Assembly: GCA_035252905.1 (NCBI GenBank)
Contig: DATFCQ010000332.1
Span: 62,001-126,000, forward strand
Length of the DNA: 64,000 nt
Origin: AP-15 sp035252905
GTDB lineage: Bacteria; Pseudomonadota; Alphaproteobacteria; ATCC43930; CGMCC-115725
Direction of reading: 5' to 3'
In this document: one piece after another, positions 18,130 to 26,887 of the stretch
Layout of the letters: the number at the start of each line of letters is the position of its first letter
Numbering within the stretch: position 1 is the first letter of the stretch
Position numbers and translations under genes: made by a program
Notes under the pieces: model-generated
Databases searched by the model: none
What the model was told of the DNA's origin: nothing
The model's input: only the letters and a program-made list of their open reading frames with translations

Positions 18130-21100
18130 ATGTCGATCGAGATCACCGATTGGCTGCGCGGGTTGGGGCTCGAACAATACGCGGCGGCTTTCCGCGACAA
18201 CGACATCGACGATGCGGTCTTGCGGCGGCTGACCGCCGAGGATTTGCGCGAGCTGGGCGTTGCCTCTGTCGGCCACCGCCGTAGGCTGCTCGATGCCATC
18301 GCCGCCTTGGGCGCCCCCGCGCCAGCGGCCGATGCGCCAAGACAGCTGGCCGAGACGGCCGCAACTCTCGCGCCGAAGAGCGACGCCGAGCGGCGGCAGC
18401 TGACGGTGATGTTTTGCGATCTCGTCGGCTCGACGGCGCTCTCTGCGCGGCTCGATCCCGAGGATCTGCGCGACATCATCGCCGCTTATCATCGTGCCGT
18501 CACTGAGGTCGTCGGGGGCTTCGACGGGTTTGTCGCGAAGTACATGGGTGACGGCATCTTGGTTTATTTCGGCTATCCGCGCGCCCATGAGGACGATGCC
18601 GAGCGGGCGGTCCGCACCGGGCTGGGCTGCATCGACGCTGTCCGGCGCCTCGCTGTCGGATCCGTCAAGCTGCAAGCGCGTATCGGCATCGCCACCGGGC
18701 TGGTCGTCGTCGGTGATCTGATCGGTGAGGGCTCGGCACGGGAGCAATCGATCGTCGGTGAGACGCCGAACCTTGCTGCCCGGCTGCAAGCCCTGGCCGA
18801 GCCGGATGCGGTCATCATCGCCGCGAGTACGCGCCGTCTGGTCGGCGAGTTGTTCGAGGTCTGCGATCTCGGTGCCGCCGCGGTCAAGGGCATCGCCGCG
18901 CCGGTGCCGGCTTGGCAGGTCTTGCGGCCGAGCGTCGTCACAAGCCGGTTCGAAGCCTTGCGCGGCTCGGCGCTGAGCCGGCTGGTCGGTCGCGACGAGG
19001 AGATCGACCTGCTATTGCGTCGCTGGGCGCGCGCCAAAGCAGGGGACGGTCAGGTCGTGCTGATCTCGGGCGAGCCCGGCATCGGCAAATCGCGCCTCAC
19101 CGCGGCATTGGCGGAGCGCCTCCATGCCGAGCCGCATCGCCGCCTGCGCTATTTCTGCTCGCCCTATTATCGGGACAGCGCGCTTTATCCGTTTATCGAC
19201 CAACTCGGCCGGGCGGCGAAGCTTGCGCGCGACGATCCGCCCGCGGCGAGGCTGGAGAAGCTCGAAACCTTGCTGGCCCTCGCAGCGCCGCCGGACGAGG
19301 ATGTGGCATTCCTCGCCGATCTGCTGTCATTGCCGGCTCCGGAGCGCCACCCGCTGCCGGACCTCAGCCCGCAGCGCAAGAAGGAGCGGACACTGGAAGC
19401 GCTGATCCGCCAGCTCGAAGGGCTGGCGCGCCGGCAGCCGGTGCTGATGGTCTTCGAGGACGCGCATTGGATCGACCCGACCTCACGCGAGCTGCTCGAC
19501 CTCACGGTCGAGCGCGTGCGCAGCCTGCCGGTATTACTGATCGTGACCTTCCGCCCCGAGTTCCCGCCGCCCTGGACGGGCCAGCCGCAGGTGACAATGC
19601 TGGCGCTCAATCGCTTCGACCGTCGCGACCGGACCGCCTTGGTCGAGCAGATTGCCGATGGCAAGGCATTGCCCGACGAGGTCATCGGCCAGATCGCTGA
19701 TCGCACCGACGGCGTGCCGCTGTTCATTGAGGAGCTGACCAAGAGCGTGCTGGAAAGCGGTCTGCTGCGCGAAGAGGGGGAGCGCTATGTGCTCGACCGG
19801 GCATTGCTGCCATTCGCGATCCCGACGAGTTTGCACGCTTTGCTGTTGGCGCGTCTCGACCGCCTGGCCTCGGTACGGCGAGTGGCGCAGATCGGCGCGG
19901 CGATCGGACGCGAGTTCTCCTACATGCTGCTGAACGCCGTCTCCCGCTTTCCCGAGGACGAGCTGCGAGCCGCTCTCGCCCGGCTCGTCGATTCCGAGTT
20001 GGTCTTCCAGCGCGGCACGCCGCCTGAGGCGGTCTACAGCTTCAAGCACGCTCTGGTGCAGGACGCGGCACACGGCAGCCTGCTGCGCAGTTCTCGGCAG
20101 CAATTACATGCGCAGATCGCCGAAACGCTCGAAGCCCATTCCCCAGAGATCATAGAAAACCAGCCCGAGCTGCTCGCCCAGCATTACGCCGAGGCTAGGC
20201 TCGTCGAAAAATCGGTCGCCTGCTGGGGCCAGGCCGGCCATAGGTCCGCCGCCCGCTCGGCAATGGCGGAAGCCGCCGCGCAATTCCAAAAGGGACTGGA
20301 CCAGCTGGCCCTGTTGCCCGACACCCCCGAACGGCAGCGACAGGAGCTCGAGCTTAGGAGTGCTTTAGGCGCAGCCTTGCAAGCCGCCAAAGGCTTCGCA
20401 GCGCCGGAAACGGGCCATGCCTATGCCCGCGCGCGAGAACTGTGGGAGCAGTTGGGTTCCCCCTCCGAGTTTCTTGGAGTTCCCTTTGGGCAATCGACCT
20501 ATCATGCGATCCGCGGTGAATTGGATCTGGGGCTGCACTTGGACGAGGATTTGCTGCGTCTGAGCCGTCAGCGCGACGATTCGGCCGGGCTCATTCTGGG
20601 GTACTTGTCGACCGGTCGAGACCTGTTGTTTGCCGGCAGGTTCGCGGAATCCCAATCGCATCTGGAAGCGGGGCTTTCACTTTATGATCCAATCTCCCAC
20701 CATTCACTTGTCCAACAGACCGCATTCCATCCCCAGGTAATCTCACAGGCAATTTTGAGCTTTGTCCTGTTTTGCCTCGGCTATCCAGAACAGGCATTAG
20801 CACAGAGCAACACTGCTATCGCCGAGGCTCAAAGACTAGCTCATCCGCCGTCTTTGGCTGTGACCTTGGGATGGCATACCAATCTGCTTTTGTTCGGAGA
20901 TGATACAACCCTGGAGAAATGGACAAACCAGCTGATTACGGTTGCGACCGAACAAGGTTTCCCTCACTACCATGCACTGGGAACAACCAGCCGCGGCTGG
21001 ATCAAGGTCAAGAATGGTGACATCGCCCAAGGAATATTTCTCCTGCGCAGTGGCTTGATCGCGTATCGTGCCAGCGGAGCTGAGTCGTGGGCGCCTCATC

Positions 21101-21489
21101 ATACCTTCCTCCTGGCCGGGGCATATGAGATCGCAGGGCAAATTGAAGAGGCTGTGACCCAATTCGACAATGCTTTACAGATCGTCGAAAGGACAGGAGT
21201 GCGCTGGTTGGCGGCGGAGCTGAACAGGCATAAAGGACAGCTACTGCTGCAGCAAGGGCATTCCAAGAGCGCTGAGGAGCTGTATCGCAAAGCGCTGAGC
21301 ATCGCTGCGGATCAAGCAGCCAAGCTCTGGGAATTGCGTGCCGCCGTGAGCCTCGCCCGGCTCTGGCGCGACCAGGGCCGCCGCGCTGAGGCTCTCGATC
21401 TGCTCGCGCGGGTCTATGGCTGGTTCACCGAGGGCTTCACCACCCCTGATCTCAAGGAAGCAAAGGCGCTGCTCGATGAACTGACGTGA
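18130..21489 (+). CDS. SAM - class III cyclase - AAA ATPase - TPR protein (transposon passenger)
   Basis: 1,119 residues. Domains in order: a SAM (sterile alpha motif) at ~1-60 (DWLRGLGLEQYAAAF); a class III nucleotide cyclase at ~90-265 with VMFCDLVGSTALSARL and KYMGDGILVYFGYP; an AAA_16 ATPase from ~285 with VGRDEEIDLLL, Walker A GEPGIGKSR near 313 and Walker B-like LMVFEDAHWIDPTS; and TPR-type helices to the end. Such proteins are stand-alone signalling ATPases making cAMP or similar, but no substrate is shown. It is the only passenger of the transposon. Base composition drops after about 20600, suggesting a composite origin. Confidence 0.88.
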   Translation: MSIEITDWLRGLGLEQYAAAFRDNDIDDAVLRRLTAEDLRELGVASVGHRRRLLDAIAALGAPAPAADAPRQLAETAATLAPKSDAERRQLTVMFCDLVGSTALSARLDPEDLRDIIAAYHRAVTEVVGGFDGFVAKYMGDGILVYFGYPRAHEDDAERAVRTGLGCIDAVRRLAVGSVKLQARIGIATGLVVVGDLIGEGSAREQSIVGETPNLAARLQALAEPDAVIIAASTRRLVGELFEVCDLGAAAVKGIAAPVPAWQVLRPSVVTSRFEALRGSALSRLVGRDEEIDLLLRRWARAKAGDGQVVLISGEPGIGKSRLTAALAERLHAEPHRRLRYFCSPYYRDSALYPFIDQLGRAAKLARDDPPAARLEKLETLLALAAPPDEDVAFLADLLSLPAPERHPLPDLSPQRKKERTLEALIRQLEGLARRQPVLMVFEDAHWIDPTSRELLDLTVERVRSLPVLLIVTFRPEFPPPWTGQPQVTMLALNRFDRRDRTALVEQIADGKALPDEVIGQIADRTDGVPLFIEELTKSVLESGLLREEGERYVLDRALLPFAIPTSLHALLLARLDRLASVRRVAQIGAAIGREFSYMLLNAVSRFPEDELRAALARLVDSELVFQRGTPPEAVYSFKHALVQDAAHGSLLRSSRQQLHAQIAETLEAHSPEIIENQPELLAQHYAEARLVEKSVACWGQAGHRSAARSAMAEAAAQFQKGLDQLALLPDTPERQRQELELRSALGAALQAAKGFAAPETGHAYARARELWEQLGSPSEFLGVPFGQSTYHAIRGELDLGLHLDEDLLRLSRQRDDSAGLILGYLSTGRDLLFAGRFAESQSHLEAGLSLYDPISHHSLVQQTAFHPQVISQAILSFVLFCLGYPEQALAQSNTAIAEAQRLAHPPSLAVTLGWHTNLLLFGDDTTLEKWTNQLITVATEQGFPHYHALGTTSRGWIKVKNGDIAQGIFLLRSGLIAYRASGAESWAPHHTFLLAGAYEIAGQIEEAVTQFDNALQIVERTGVRWLAAELNRHKGQLLLQQGHSKSAEELYRKALSIAADQAAKLWELRAAVSLARLWRDQGRRAEALDLLARVYGWFTEGFTTPDLKEAKALLDELT

Positions 21490-21530
21490 GTTGCTGACTG
21501 TGACCGCTCAACGTTCTCAGAACGTTCGTC

Positions 21531-21568
21531 CTTAGCGTTGTTTAGATAACAACCGACGCTATGCCCTC
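21531..21568 (-). repeat. Tn3 right terminal inverted repeat
   Basis: 38 bases, the reverse complement of the left end. It is followed directly by the duplicated target AGCGC at 21569-21573. Confidence 0.95.
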
Positions 21569-22269
21569 AGCGCCGCATCCTGATTACCGGCGCTGCCTCC
21601 GGGATCGGGCGGCGGACCGCGCTGCTCTTCGCCGCAGAAGGCGCGGCGTTGACATTGCTCGACCGCAATGCCGAAGGGCTGGCGGAACTCGCCCGCGAGA
21701 CACGCGGCCTCACCGTCGGGGCGGACGTGACCGACGAGGCGTCGGTCGCGCATGCCGTCGAACGGGTCGCGGCCGCCATGGGCGGCATCGACGGCGTCGT
21801 CAATGCCGCCGGCATCGTCATGCGCGGGCCGGTCCTTGAGGTCGGCGTTGCCGAGTGGCGGCGCGTGATCGAGGTGAACCTGACCGGGATCTACATCGTC
21901 GTGCGCTGTTGCCTGCCCTGGCTGGCCAAGGCGACCGGCGCGACGATCGTCAATATCGCCTCGGGCCAGGGTCTTCTGCCCAACAGGCCGGAAATGACGG
22001 CCTATGCCGCCTCCAAGAGCGGCGTCGTCAATCTGACGCGCGCGCTGGCCGCCGAACTGGCGCCCGCGATCCGCGTCAACAGCATATGCCCCGGTATGGT
22101 GGACACGCCGATGACGGCGGACGGTCCGCGCGATGTGACACCCTATGCGCTCAAGCGCATCGCCGATCCGGTGGAGATCGCGCACGCCATCCTGTTTCTC
22201 ACCAGTGCCGAATCCTCGTTTGTCACCGGTGCGGCGCTCGCGATCGATGGCGGGCGGACGTTCCACTAG
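21569..22269 (+). pseudogene. SDR gene, main 3' piece
   Basis: From 21574 it reads RILITGAASGIGRRTALLF in frame, with the NAD(P) motif TGAASGIG, NAAG in GVVNAAGIVM, catalytic YAASK, and the end VTGAALAIDGGRTFH. Joined to 14229-14258 it gives a 241-residue intact short-chain dehydrogenase. An internal TTG or GTG could allow a shorter product, but that would lack the cofactor motif. The stop codon TAG contains the TA used as target by the IS630-type element. Confidence 0.9.
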
Positions 22270-23669
22270 TGGGTTGTTTGGGATGGAATTCGGTATAATA
22301 TTTCCCAATGATATATTGTGAGGTGGACCGTGTCACGTCGCCAGAAGGATCCGTTGCGCACCTTGAGCGCGGCGGAACGAGCGGAACTGACGCGACTAAG
22401 TTTCTCGCAGAGCGCGCCAGCGGCGCAGGTCGCCCGGGCGACGGCTTTGCTGGCGGTCGCCGAGGGACAGAGCTATCTGGCGGCGGCGCGACAGGCGGGG
22501 CGCCGCGACAATGACACCGTCGCGGCGTGGGTGACACGCTTCAATCGCGAGGGTCTGGCCGCGGTCATGCCGCGCCATGGCGGTGGCCCGCCAATCCGCT
22601 ACGGTGCAGCGGAGCAGCAGCGCATCCTGGCCGATGCCCAACGCGCTCCCGATCGCGCGCGCGACGGCACGGCGACATGGTCTTTGAGCACGCTGCAACG
22701 CACCCTGCGCGGGGCCGAAGACGGGCTGCCGCGGGTGAGCACCTACACGATCTGGCAGACCCTGCATGGCGCTGGCCTGAGCTGGCAGCAGAGCCGCACC
22801 TGGTGCGCAACCGGGATGGCTGCGCGCAAGCGCAAACAGAGCGGGGCGGTGGTGGTCCACGATCCCGATGCGGCAGGGAAAAAACCCTGATCGAGCGGGC
22901 CTACATGCTCGGCACCGCTCTCGGCCTGGCGGTATGGTGCGAGGACGAGGCCGGGCCGTTCCAAGCCGTGCCGCACTCCGGCCGCAGTTGGCAGCCGCAA
23001 GGCCAGCCGGCGCAGCAGCCGCACGAATACGTGCGCGCCGGCACGATCAAGATCCTCACCCTGTTTCATCCCGCCACCGGCCAAGTGCACATCCAGCCGG
23101 TGGCGCACGTCACCAACGCCATCTTGCATCCCTGGCTGCGGACGACGTTGAGCGAAATTGTGGCGGCGTTGCCAGACCCCGCGGTGCCGCTCACCCCGGC
23201 GGTGAACCGTGCCTTGTGGGGCGCTTGGCAGGAGGGGCTGACGGTGCGCTTCACCTTGCCCGAGGACCTGCCACCGCTGCGGCTGTTGCTGGTGTGGGAC
23301 AACCTCGCCGGTCACAAGACCCCGGAGATGGTCCTGTGGCTGTGCCAGCATGGCATCATGCCGCTGTATACCCCATTGAGCGGCAGCTGGCTGAACCTGG
23401 CTGAAGCGATCCAGCGCATCCTGAAGCGCCGCGCACTCGACGGCCAGCATCCCCACAGCCCAGCCGAGATCGGCGCCTGGTTCGAGCAGACCGCACAGGC
23501 CTGGAACCGGCAGCCCACCCCCTTTGTGTGGAACGGCAAGCGCCGCCAGCGGCGCCATAGATCCGACACCCGCCACCGTGTCGGTGGCGCCGCAGCGCAT
23601 ACCCGGCGACCTCTCCCGCGCTATTGGACAATCCGTGAAGAATACCGAGTATCACGCCAAATGACCCAC
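22269..23669 (+). mobile_element. IS630-family insertion sequence, ~1.4 kb
   Basis: Flanked by duplicated TA (22267-22268 and 23670-23671, each inside CTAG). The imperfect inverted ends start GTGGGTTGTTTGG on the left and, read inward from the right, GTGGGTCATTTGG, both continuing to a shared TCGGTAT. It lies exactly in the stop codon of the SDR gene but leaves a TAG there, so it does not change the SDR protein. Confidence 0.88.
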
Positions 23670-23672
23670 TAG
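22318..23672 (+). CDS. IS630-family transposase, two overlapping frames
   Basis: The first frame (22318-22890, GTG start) is the helix-turn-helix half ending GAVVVHDPDAAGKKP. The DDE half continues in the -1 frame from the A6 run at 22879-22884, giving EKTLIERAYMLG to 23672. DDE motifs: AVWCEDEAGPF, LLLVWDNLAGHKTP and GSWLNLAEAIQRI. A -1 slip on the A6 run would make one ~450-residue protein; programmed frameshifting is likely but unproven. The stop TAG is formed with the duplicated target TA. A TATAAT-like box lies near 22293. Confidence 0.85.
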
Positions 23673-23779
23673 TCTCGGATCGATCTGCTCGTGCCGGAGC
23701 TGCGCGCTTTCCTGGCGCCGCGGCGCTGCACCGGGCTGCGGCGAGATAATCCGTCCACGACAGCAAAAGGGGAGAAACC

Positions 23780-24523
23780 ATGAGACTTGCGGGCAAGGTC
23801 GCCATCATCTCCGGCGCGGCTTCCGGCATGGGAGCGGCCACGGCACGCCTGTTCGCGCGCGAAGGCGCCAAGGTCGTGATCGCCGACGTGCTGGAGCCCG
23901 AAGGCCGGCAGGTGGCCGAGGCCATCGGCGCCGCGGCCCGGTTCGAACCGCTTGACGTGACCCGGGAGGAGGGCTGGGCTGCCGTCGTGGCCGCCGCTAC
24001 CCGGCATTTCGGCAAGCTCGATGTGCTGGTCAACAATGCCGGCATCTCCGGCAGCGCCGAACAGGATTTTTACAGCACCGAAGCCTGGCACCGGATCATG
24101 GCGGTCAACGCGACCGGCGTGTTCTTCGGTCTCAAGCACGCGATCCCGGCCATGATCGCCAATGGCGGCGGATCGATCGTCAACCTGTCGTCGATCGCCG
24201 GCATCATCGGCAGCGAGCACGTTCACATCGCCTACAACGCCTCGAAGGCGGCGGTACGGTTGATGACCAAGTGGATCGCGGTGCAGCATGCGAAGGACAA
24301 TATCCGTGCCAACTCCGTTCATCCCGGCATCATGCCGCCGATGCGTACGTCCGGTCGCACCGCCGATCCCGCCGTGCAGGCCGAACGCATGCGGATCATT
24401 CCGATGCGCCGGCCGGGAGATGTTGACGAGGTGGCGTACGCCATCTTGTTCCTGGCTTGCGATGAATCGTCCTACATCACGGGTTCGGAAATCCACGTGG
24501 ATGGCGGCATTCTCGCCCTCTAG
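23780..24523 (+). CDS. SDR-family oxidoreductase
   Basis: 247 residues. The cofactor motif is SGAASGMGAATARLF, with Asp in VVIADVLEP suggesting NAD preference, NNAG in VLVNNAGISG, catalytic Ser in VNLSSIAG, and YNASK. It resembles hydroxysteroid and cyclohexanol-type dehydrogenases, substrate unknown. Preceded by AAAAGGGGAG as ribosome site. It was probably the third gene after the enoyl-CoA hydratase and the interrupted SDR. Confidence 0.88.
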   Translation: MRLAGKVAIISGAASGMGAATARLFAREGAKVVIADVLEPEGRQVAEAIGAAARFEPLDVTREEGWAAVVAAATRHFGKLDVLVNNAGISGSAEQDFYSTEAWHRIMAVNATGVFFGLKHAIPAMIANGGGSIVNLSSIAGIIGSEHVHIAYNASKAAVRLMTKWIAVQHAKDNIRANSVHPGIMPPMRTSGRTADPAVQAERMRIIPMRRPGDVDEVAYAILFLACDESSYITGSEIHVDGGILAL

Positions 24524-24648
24524 CCTTGCGCCGTATTGGCCCGGCACTGTGCGACCGCTTCGGCGCCGACGTTCGGCCCAACGGTCTCGGCCCACGGGCG
24601 GGATGAGAAGCCCTGAGACGGTCGCATTGGTGTCGCTTCCCATCCGGA

Positions 24649-24957
24649 TCACGCCGCCCCGCCTGAGGTGGCGGACTCCTTATTCCGGTGCGCGCTGATC
24701 TCAGCATTGATCTCGGCGGGCGTCAGTCTGTCGAGCCCGCGCCTTCTGGCTCCCCTCCAGGCTTTTTCCAGCCAGTCGGGCGGCGGCGCGGCAATACGGA
24801 TGAACTCCTCGACGCTGATGATGACGACAGCCGGCTCGCCGCGGCGGTCGACGATGAAGCGGTCATTGTTCCGGGTAGTGAGGTCGAGGATCTGGCCGAA
24901 CTGGGTACGGGCGACGTGGGCGTCAATGCGGCGGTCCATGGGGCTCTTCTCATGCAT
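24649..24957 (-). CDS. Phd/YefM-type antitoxin without visible toxin
   Basis: 102 residues from the ATG at 24957. A later ATG at 24939 (MDRRIDAHVARTQFG) is also possible. The pattern VARTQFGQILDLTTRNNDRFIVDRRGEPAVVIISVEEFIRI is the Phd fold: an N-terminal DNA-binding part that also covers a toxin through its C-terminus. No toxin gene follows on the - strand, where only 125 gene-free bases lie before the SDR gene. Operator palindromes sit at its start. Confidence 0.82.
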   Translation of the reverse strand: MHEKSPMDRRIDAHVARTQFGQILDLTTRNNDRFIVDRRGEPAVVIISVEEFIRIAAPPPDWLEKAWRGARRRGLDRLTPAEINAEISAHRNKESATSGGAA

Positions 24958-25005
24958 CAATCAAACGATGCATGCATCATAGGATTGATTGATCACATAA
25001 TCGAG
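24950..25005. promoter_or_regulatory. Palindromic operator of the Phd antitoxin gene
   Basis: AT-rich region at the antitoxin start. It contains the perfect 12-base palindrome GATGCATGCATC (about 24966-24977) between TGCATCAATCA on the left and GATTGATTGATCA on the right. Repeated dyads of this kind are normal Phd operators. The region also forms one side of the integrase promoter. Confidence 0.65.
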
Positions 25006-25026
25006 CCATTTCGCTCGCGCTGCGGT

Positions 25027-25058
25027 TTATTCTTGATAACCGCTTTTATCAAGAATAA
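25027..25058. repeat. 13-6-13 inverted repeat next to integrase: candidate core site
   Basis: Perfect arms TTATTCTTGATAA (25027-25039) and TTATCAAGAATAA (25046-25058) around CCGCTT. The arm and spacer sizes resemble core sites of tyrosine recombinases. It ends 9 bases before the integrase ATG, so it could instead, or also, be an autoregulatory operator. Confidence 0.6.
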
Positions 25059-25067
25059 GACAGAGCG

Positions 25068-26045
25068 ATGCCCGACTCGCACCCCGCCCCCCCGCCGCCG
25101 ACCCTGCTCCCCGCGGGCGAGCGCCTGCTGACCGCCGCCGCATTCCAGCGGCTGTCCAAGGTCCCGCCCGAGATCGAGTGGTTCGCCAATATCAGCAACC
25201 CCAACAGTCGCCGCGCTTACGAGTACGCCATCCGCGACTTCATGCGGTTCATTGGCATTGCCAAGCCGGAGGAATTCCGCATTGTGACGCGAGCGCATGT
25301 CATCGCCTGGCGCGACGACCTGGTGCGGCGCGAGCTCGGCGGCAGCACGGTCCGCCACCGGCTGGCGGCCCTGTCCTCGCTGTTCGAGTACCTGTGCGAG
25401 AAGAACGCCGTCACCCACAATCCGGTCAAAGGCGTCAAGCGGCCTCGGGCCGAGAGCGGCGAGGGCCGGACACCGGCGCTCGGCGACCACCAAGCCCGCG
25501 CGCTGCTCGCCGCGCCCAAGGAGGAAACCGTCGGGGAGAAGCGCGACCGTGCCATCCTCTCGACCTTGCTCTACCACGCGCTGCGGCGCGAGGAGCTGTG
25601 CAAGCTCCGGGTCCGGGATTTCCGGCACGCGCGCCGTGGCGTCCCGCATCTCCGGGTCGCCGGCAAGGGTGACAAGACCCGGTATCTGCCGCTGCACCCG
25701 GGGACCAACGAGCTGATCCACGACTATCTCGAGGCGGCTGGGCACGGCGAGGACGATGCCGGTGCGCTGTTCCGCCCGATCCGCAACAACCGCACCCGCC
25801 GGCTCGACAAGGCGCTGACGCCCGATGCCGTCTACAAGCTGGTGCGCCGCTATTCGGCGGCGCTCGGCTTCGAGATCGGTGCCCATGCGCTGCGCGCGAC
25901 GGCCGCCACCAATGCGCTCGATCATCAAGCCGACATCGCCAAAGTGCAGGAGTGGCTCGGCCACGCCAATATTGCGACCACCCGCATCTACGACCACCGC
26001 AAGACCCGGCCCGAGGACAGCCCCACATTCAAGGTTACATATTGA
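25068..26045 (+). CDS. Tyrosine recombinase/integrase
   Basis: 325 residues. A SAM-like core-binding N-terminal domain (SNPNSRRAYEYAIRDFMRFIG) is followed by the catalytic domain. Catalytic residues: Arg in HALRREELCKL (~170), His/Arg in GAHALRATAAT (~273), His in WLGHANIATT (~298) and Tyr in RIYDHR (~308). It probably integrates or rearranges the element that includes the adjacent island. The inverted repeat just upstream is a possible substrate. No tRNA gene was seen beside it. Confidence 0.92.
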   Translation: MPDSHPAPPPPTLLPAGERLLTAAAFQRLSKVPPEIEWFANISNPNSRRAYEYAIRDFMRFIGIAKPEEFRIVTRAHVIAWRDDLVRRELGGSTVRHRLAALSSLFEYLCEKNAVTHNPVKGVKRPRAESGEGRTPALGDHQARALLAAPKEETVGEKRDRAILSTLLYHALRREELCKLRVRDFRHARRGVPHLRVAGKGDKTRYLPLHPGTNELIHDYLEAAGHGEDDAGALFRPIRNNRTRRLDKALTPDAVYKLVRRYSAALGFEIGAHALRATAATNALDHQADIAKVQEWLGHANIATTRIYDHRKTRPEDSPTFKVTY

Positions 26046-26164
26046 AAACTACGCGAGGCCGAGACTATGACGCGGCGCATTGCCGGTACCGGCCGATCAC
26101 GCCTTGATGCCGCCGAGCGGATAACGATTGTTTGTCGTCACCTCCACTGTGCGGCCGGTGCCGT
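26046..26164. other. Gene-free segment after the integrase
   Basis: About 120 bases between the integrase stop and repeat copy B. No convincing reading frame, RNA gene or terminator. It begins a region of debris that lasts to about 26887. Confidence 0.4.
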
Positions 26165-26456
26165 CCTCCGTGCACAAAATACACAGACTATCACGTGGAG
26201 CGCCGCGCCCTTCCCAGGTCGCCGCCCCGCGGGCGTCGCGGAGGCCGATGCTGCCGACCCGGCGCCACCCCGAATCGGTTCGGCTCCAGGGCCGTCTAGG
26301 CCGGATACAGACCGGATGGGTTCGGGATTATTCGGGATAAATCGGGCTTCCCTGACACAGTGCAGGCCGGCAGGCCATGATGCGCAACCCCGAGCAAAGA
26401 CGCAGCCATGCCGCCTCGCCCCAAGCGCGCGCGACCTACTCGCTCGGTCGAGGTCT
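26165..26456 (+). repeat. Repeated leader, copy B (truncated)
   Basis: Diverged, inverted copy of the 10.6-10.9 kb leader. Shared stretches include TATCACGTG, CCGAATCGGTTCGGCT-like sequence, ATTCGGGATAAATCGGGC and GAGCAAAGACGCAGCCATG, followed by the same start MPPRPKRAR. Homology stops after about 15 codons (near 26456), so the helix-turn-helix gene is lost here. Confidence 0.75.
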
Positions 26457-26469
26457 GCCTATCCCGAAC

Positions 26470-26585
26470 CGAGCCGGTGTGCTTGTGGGCTGCGCCCCAT
26501 CTCCGTGCGGAAGGCGTAGGTAAATGCCGATGTCGAGCCGTAGCCGAGTTCCAGCGCGATCTCCGTCGCCCTCGCTCCGGTCGCC
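26470..26585 (-). pseudogene. Fragment of AraC-family regulator
   Basis: On the - strand this encodes ATEIALELGYGSTSAFTYAFR followed by TEMGRSPQ, the second helix-turn-helix of AraC/XylS regulators. Nothing upstream or downstream continues the protein, so it is a ~35-residue remnant joined to the truncated repeat copy B. Confidence 0.7.
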
Positions 26586-26887
26586 TATCTATCGCTGATC
26601 GATTTCACCTTCGATGCCGGGCGCGAGATTTCCGCGGCGATCTCGTGCAGCTCGGCAACCGCGGTCGCATCGAAATCATCACGGGCGGGCGGTGGCGCCG
26701 ACGCAGCGTGCGAGGGAACGCCTAGCGCCGTATCTCGACCCTCCGCCGTTCCTCGCACTCGCGGAGGCGCCCGGAGTCAGCCTGCTGGACGGGAATAGCC
26801 CCGCTACGAGCAGGCCGTGGCCCATGCAGATAGGTACTTGCACATCGCTCTTGACAACCAGGACAACACAACGATATTGATGTGTTG
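26586..26887. other. Debris and presumed promoter of the next operon
   Basis: About 300 bases with no recognisable gene. The last ~40 bases before the ATG at 26888 are more AT-rich (ACACAACGATATTGATGTG) and are the only likely promoter region for the downstream eight-gene cluster. No terminator was seen. Confidence 0.35.

Larger units (their letters stand above)
14259..21568. mobile_element. Tn3-family transposon, 7,310 bp
   Basis: Bounded by 38-base inverted ends beginning GAGGGCATAGCGTCGG and finishing ACGCTAAG (14259-14296 and 21531-21568), with no mismatch seen. Flanked by the 5-base duplication AGCGC (14254-14258, 21569-21573). It contains tnpA (frameshifted), a res-like region, a serine resolvase and one passenger gene. 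The target was an SDR gene, which reads through once the element and one duplicate are removed. Confidence 0.95.

Noticed and set aside
26586..26640. Possible phage lysozyme fragment (AYLSLIDFTFDAG)
   Set aside because: Only about a dozen residues look similar, with no catalytic residues and immediate loss of frame.
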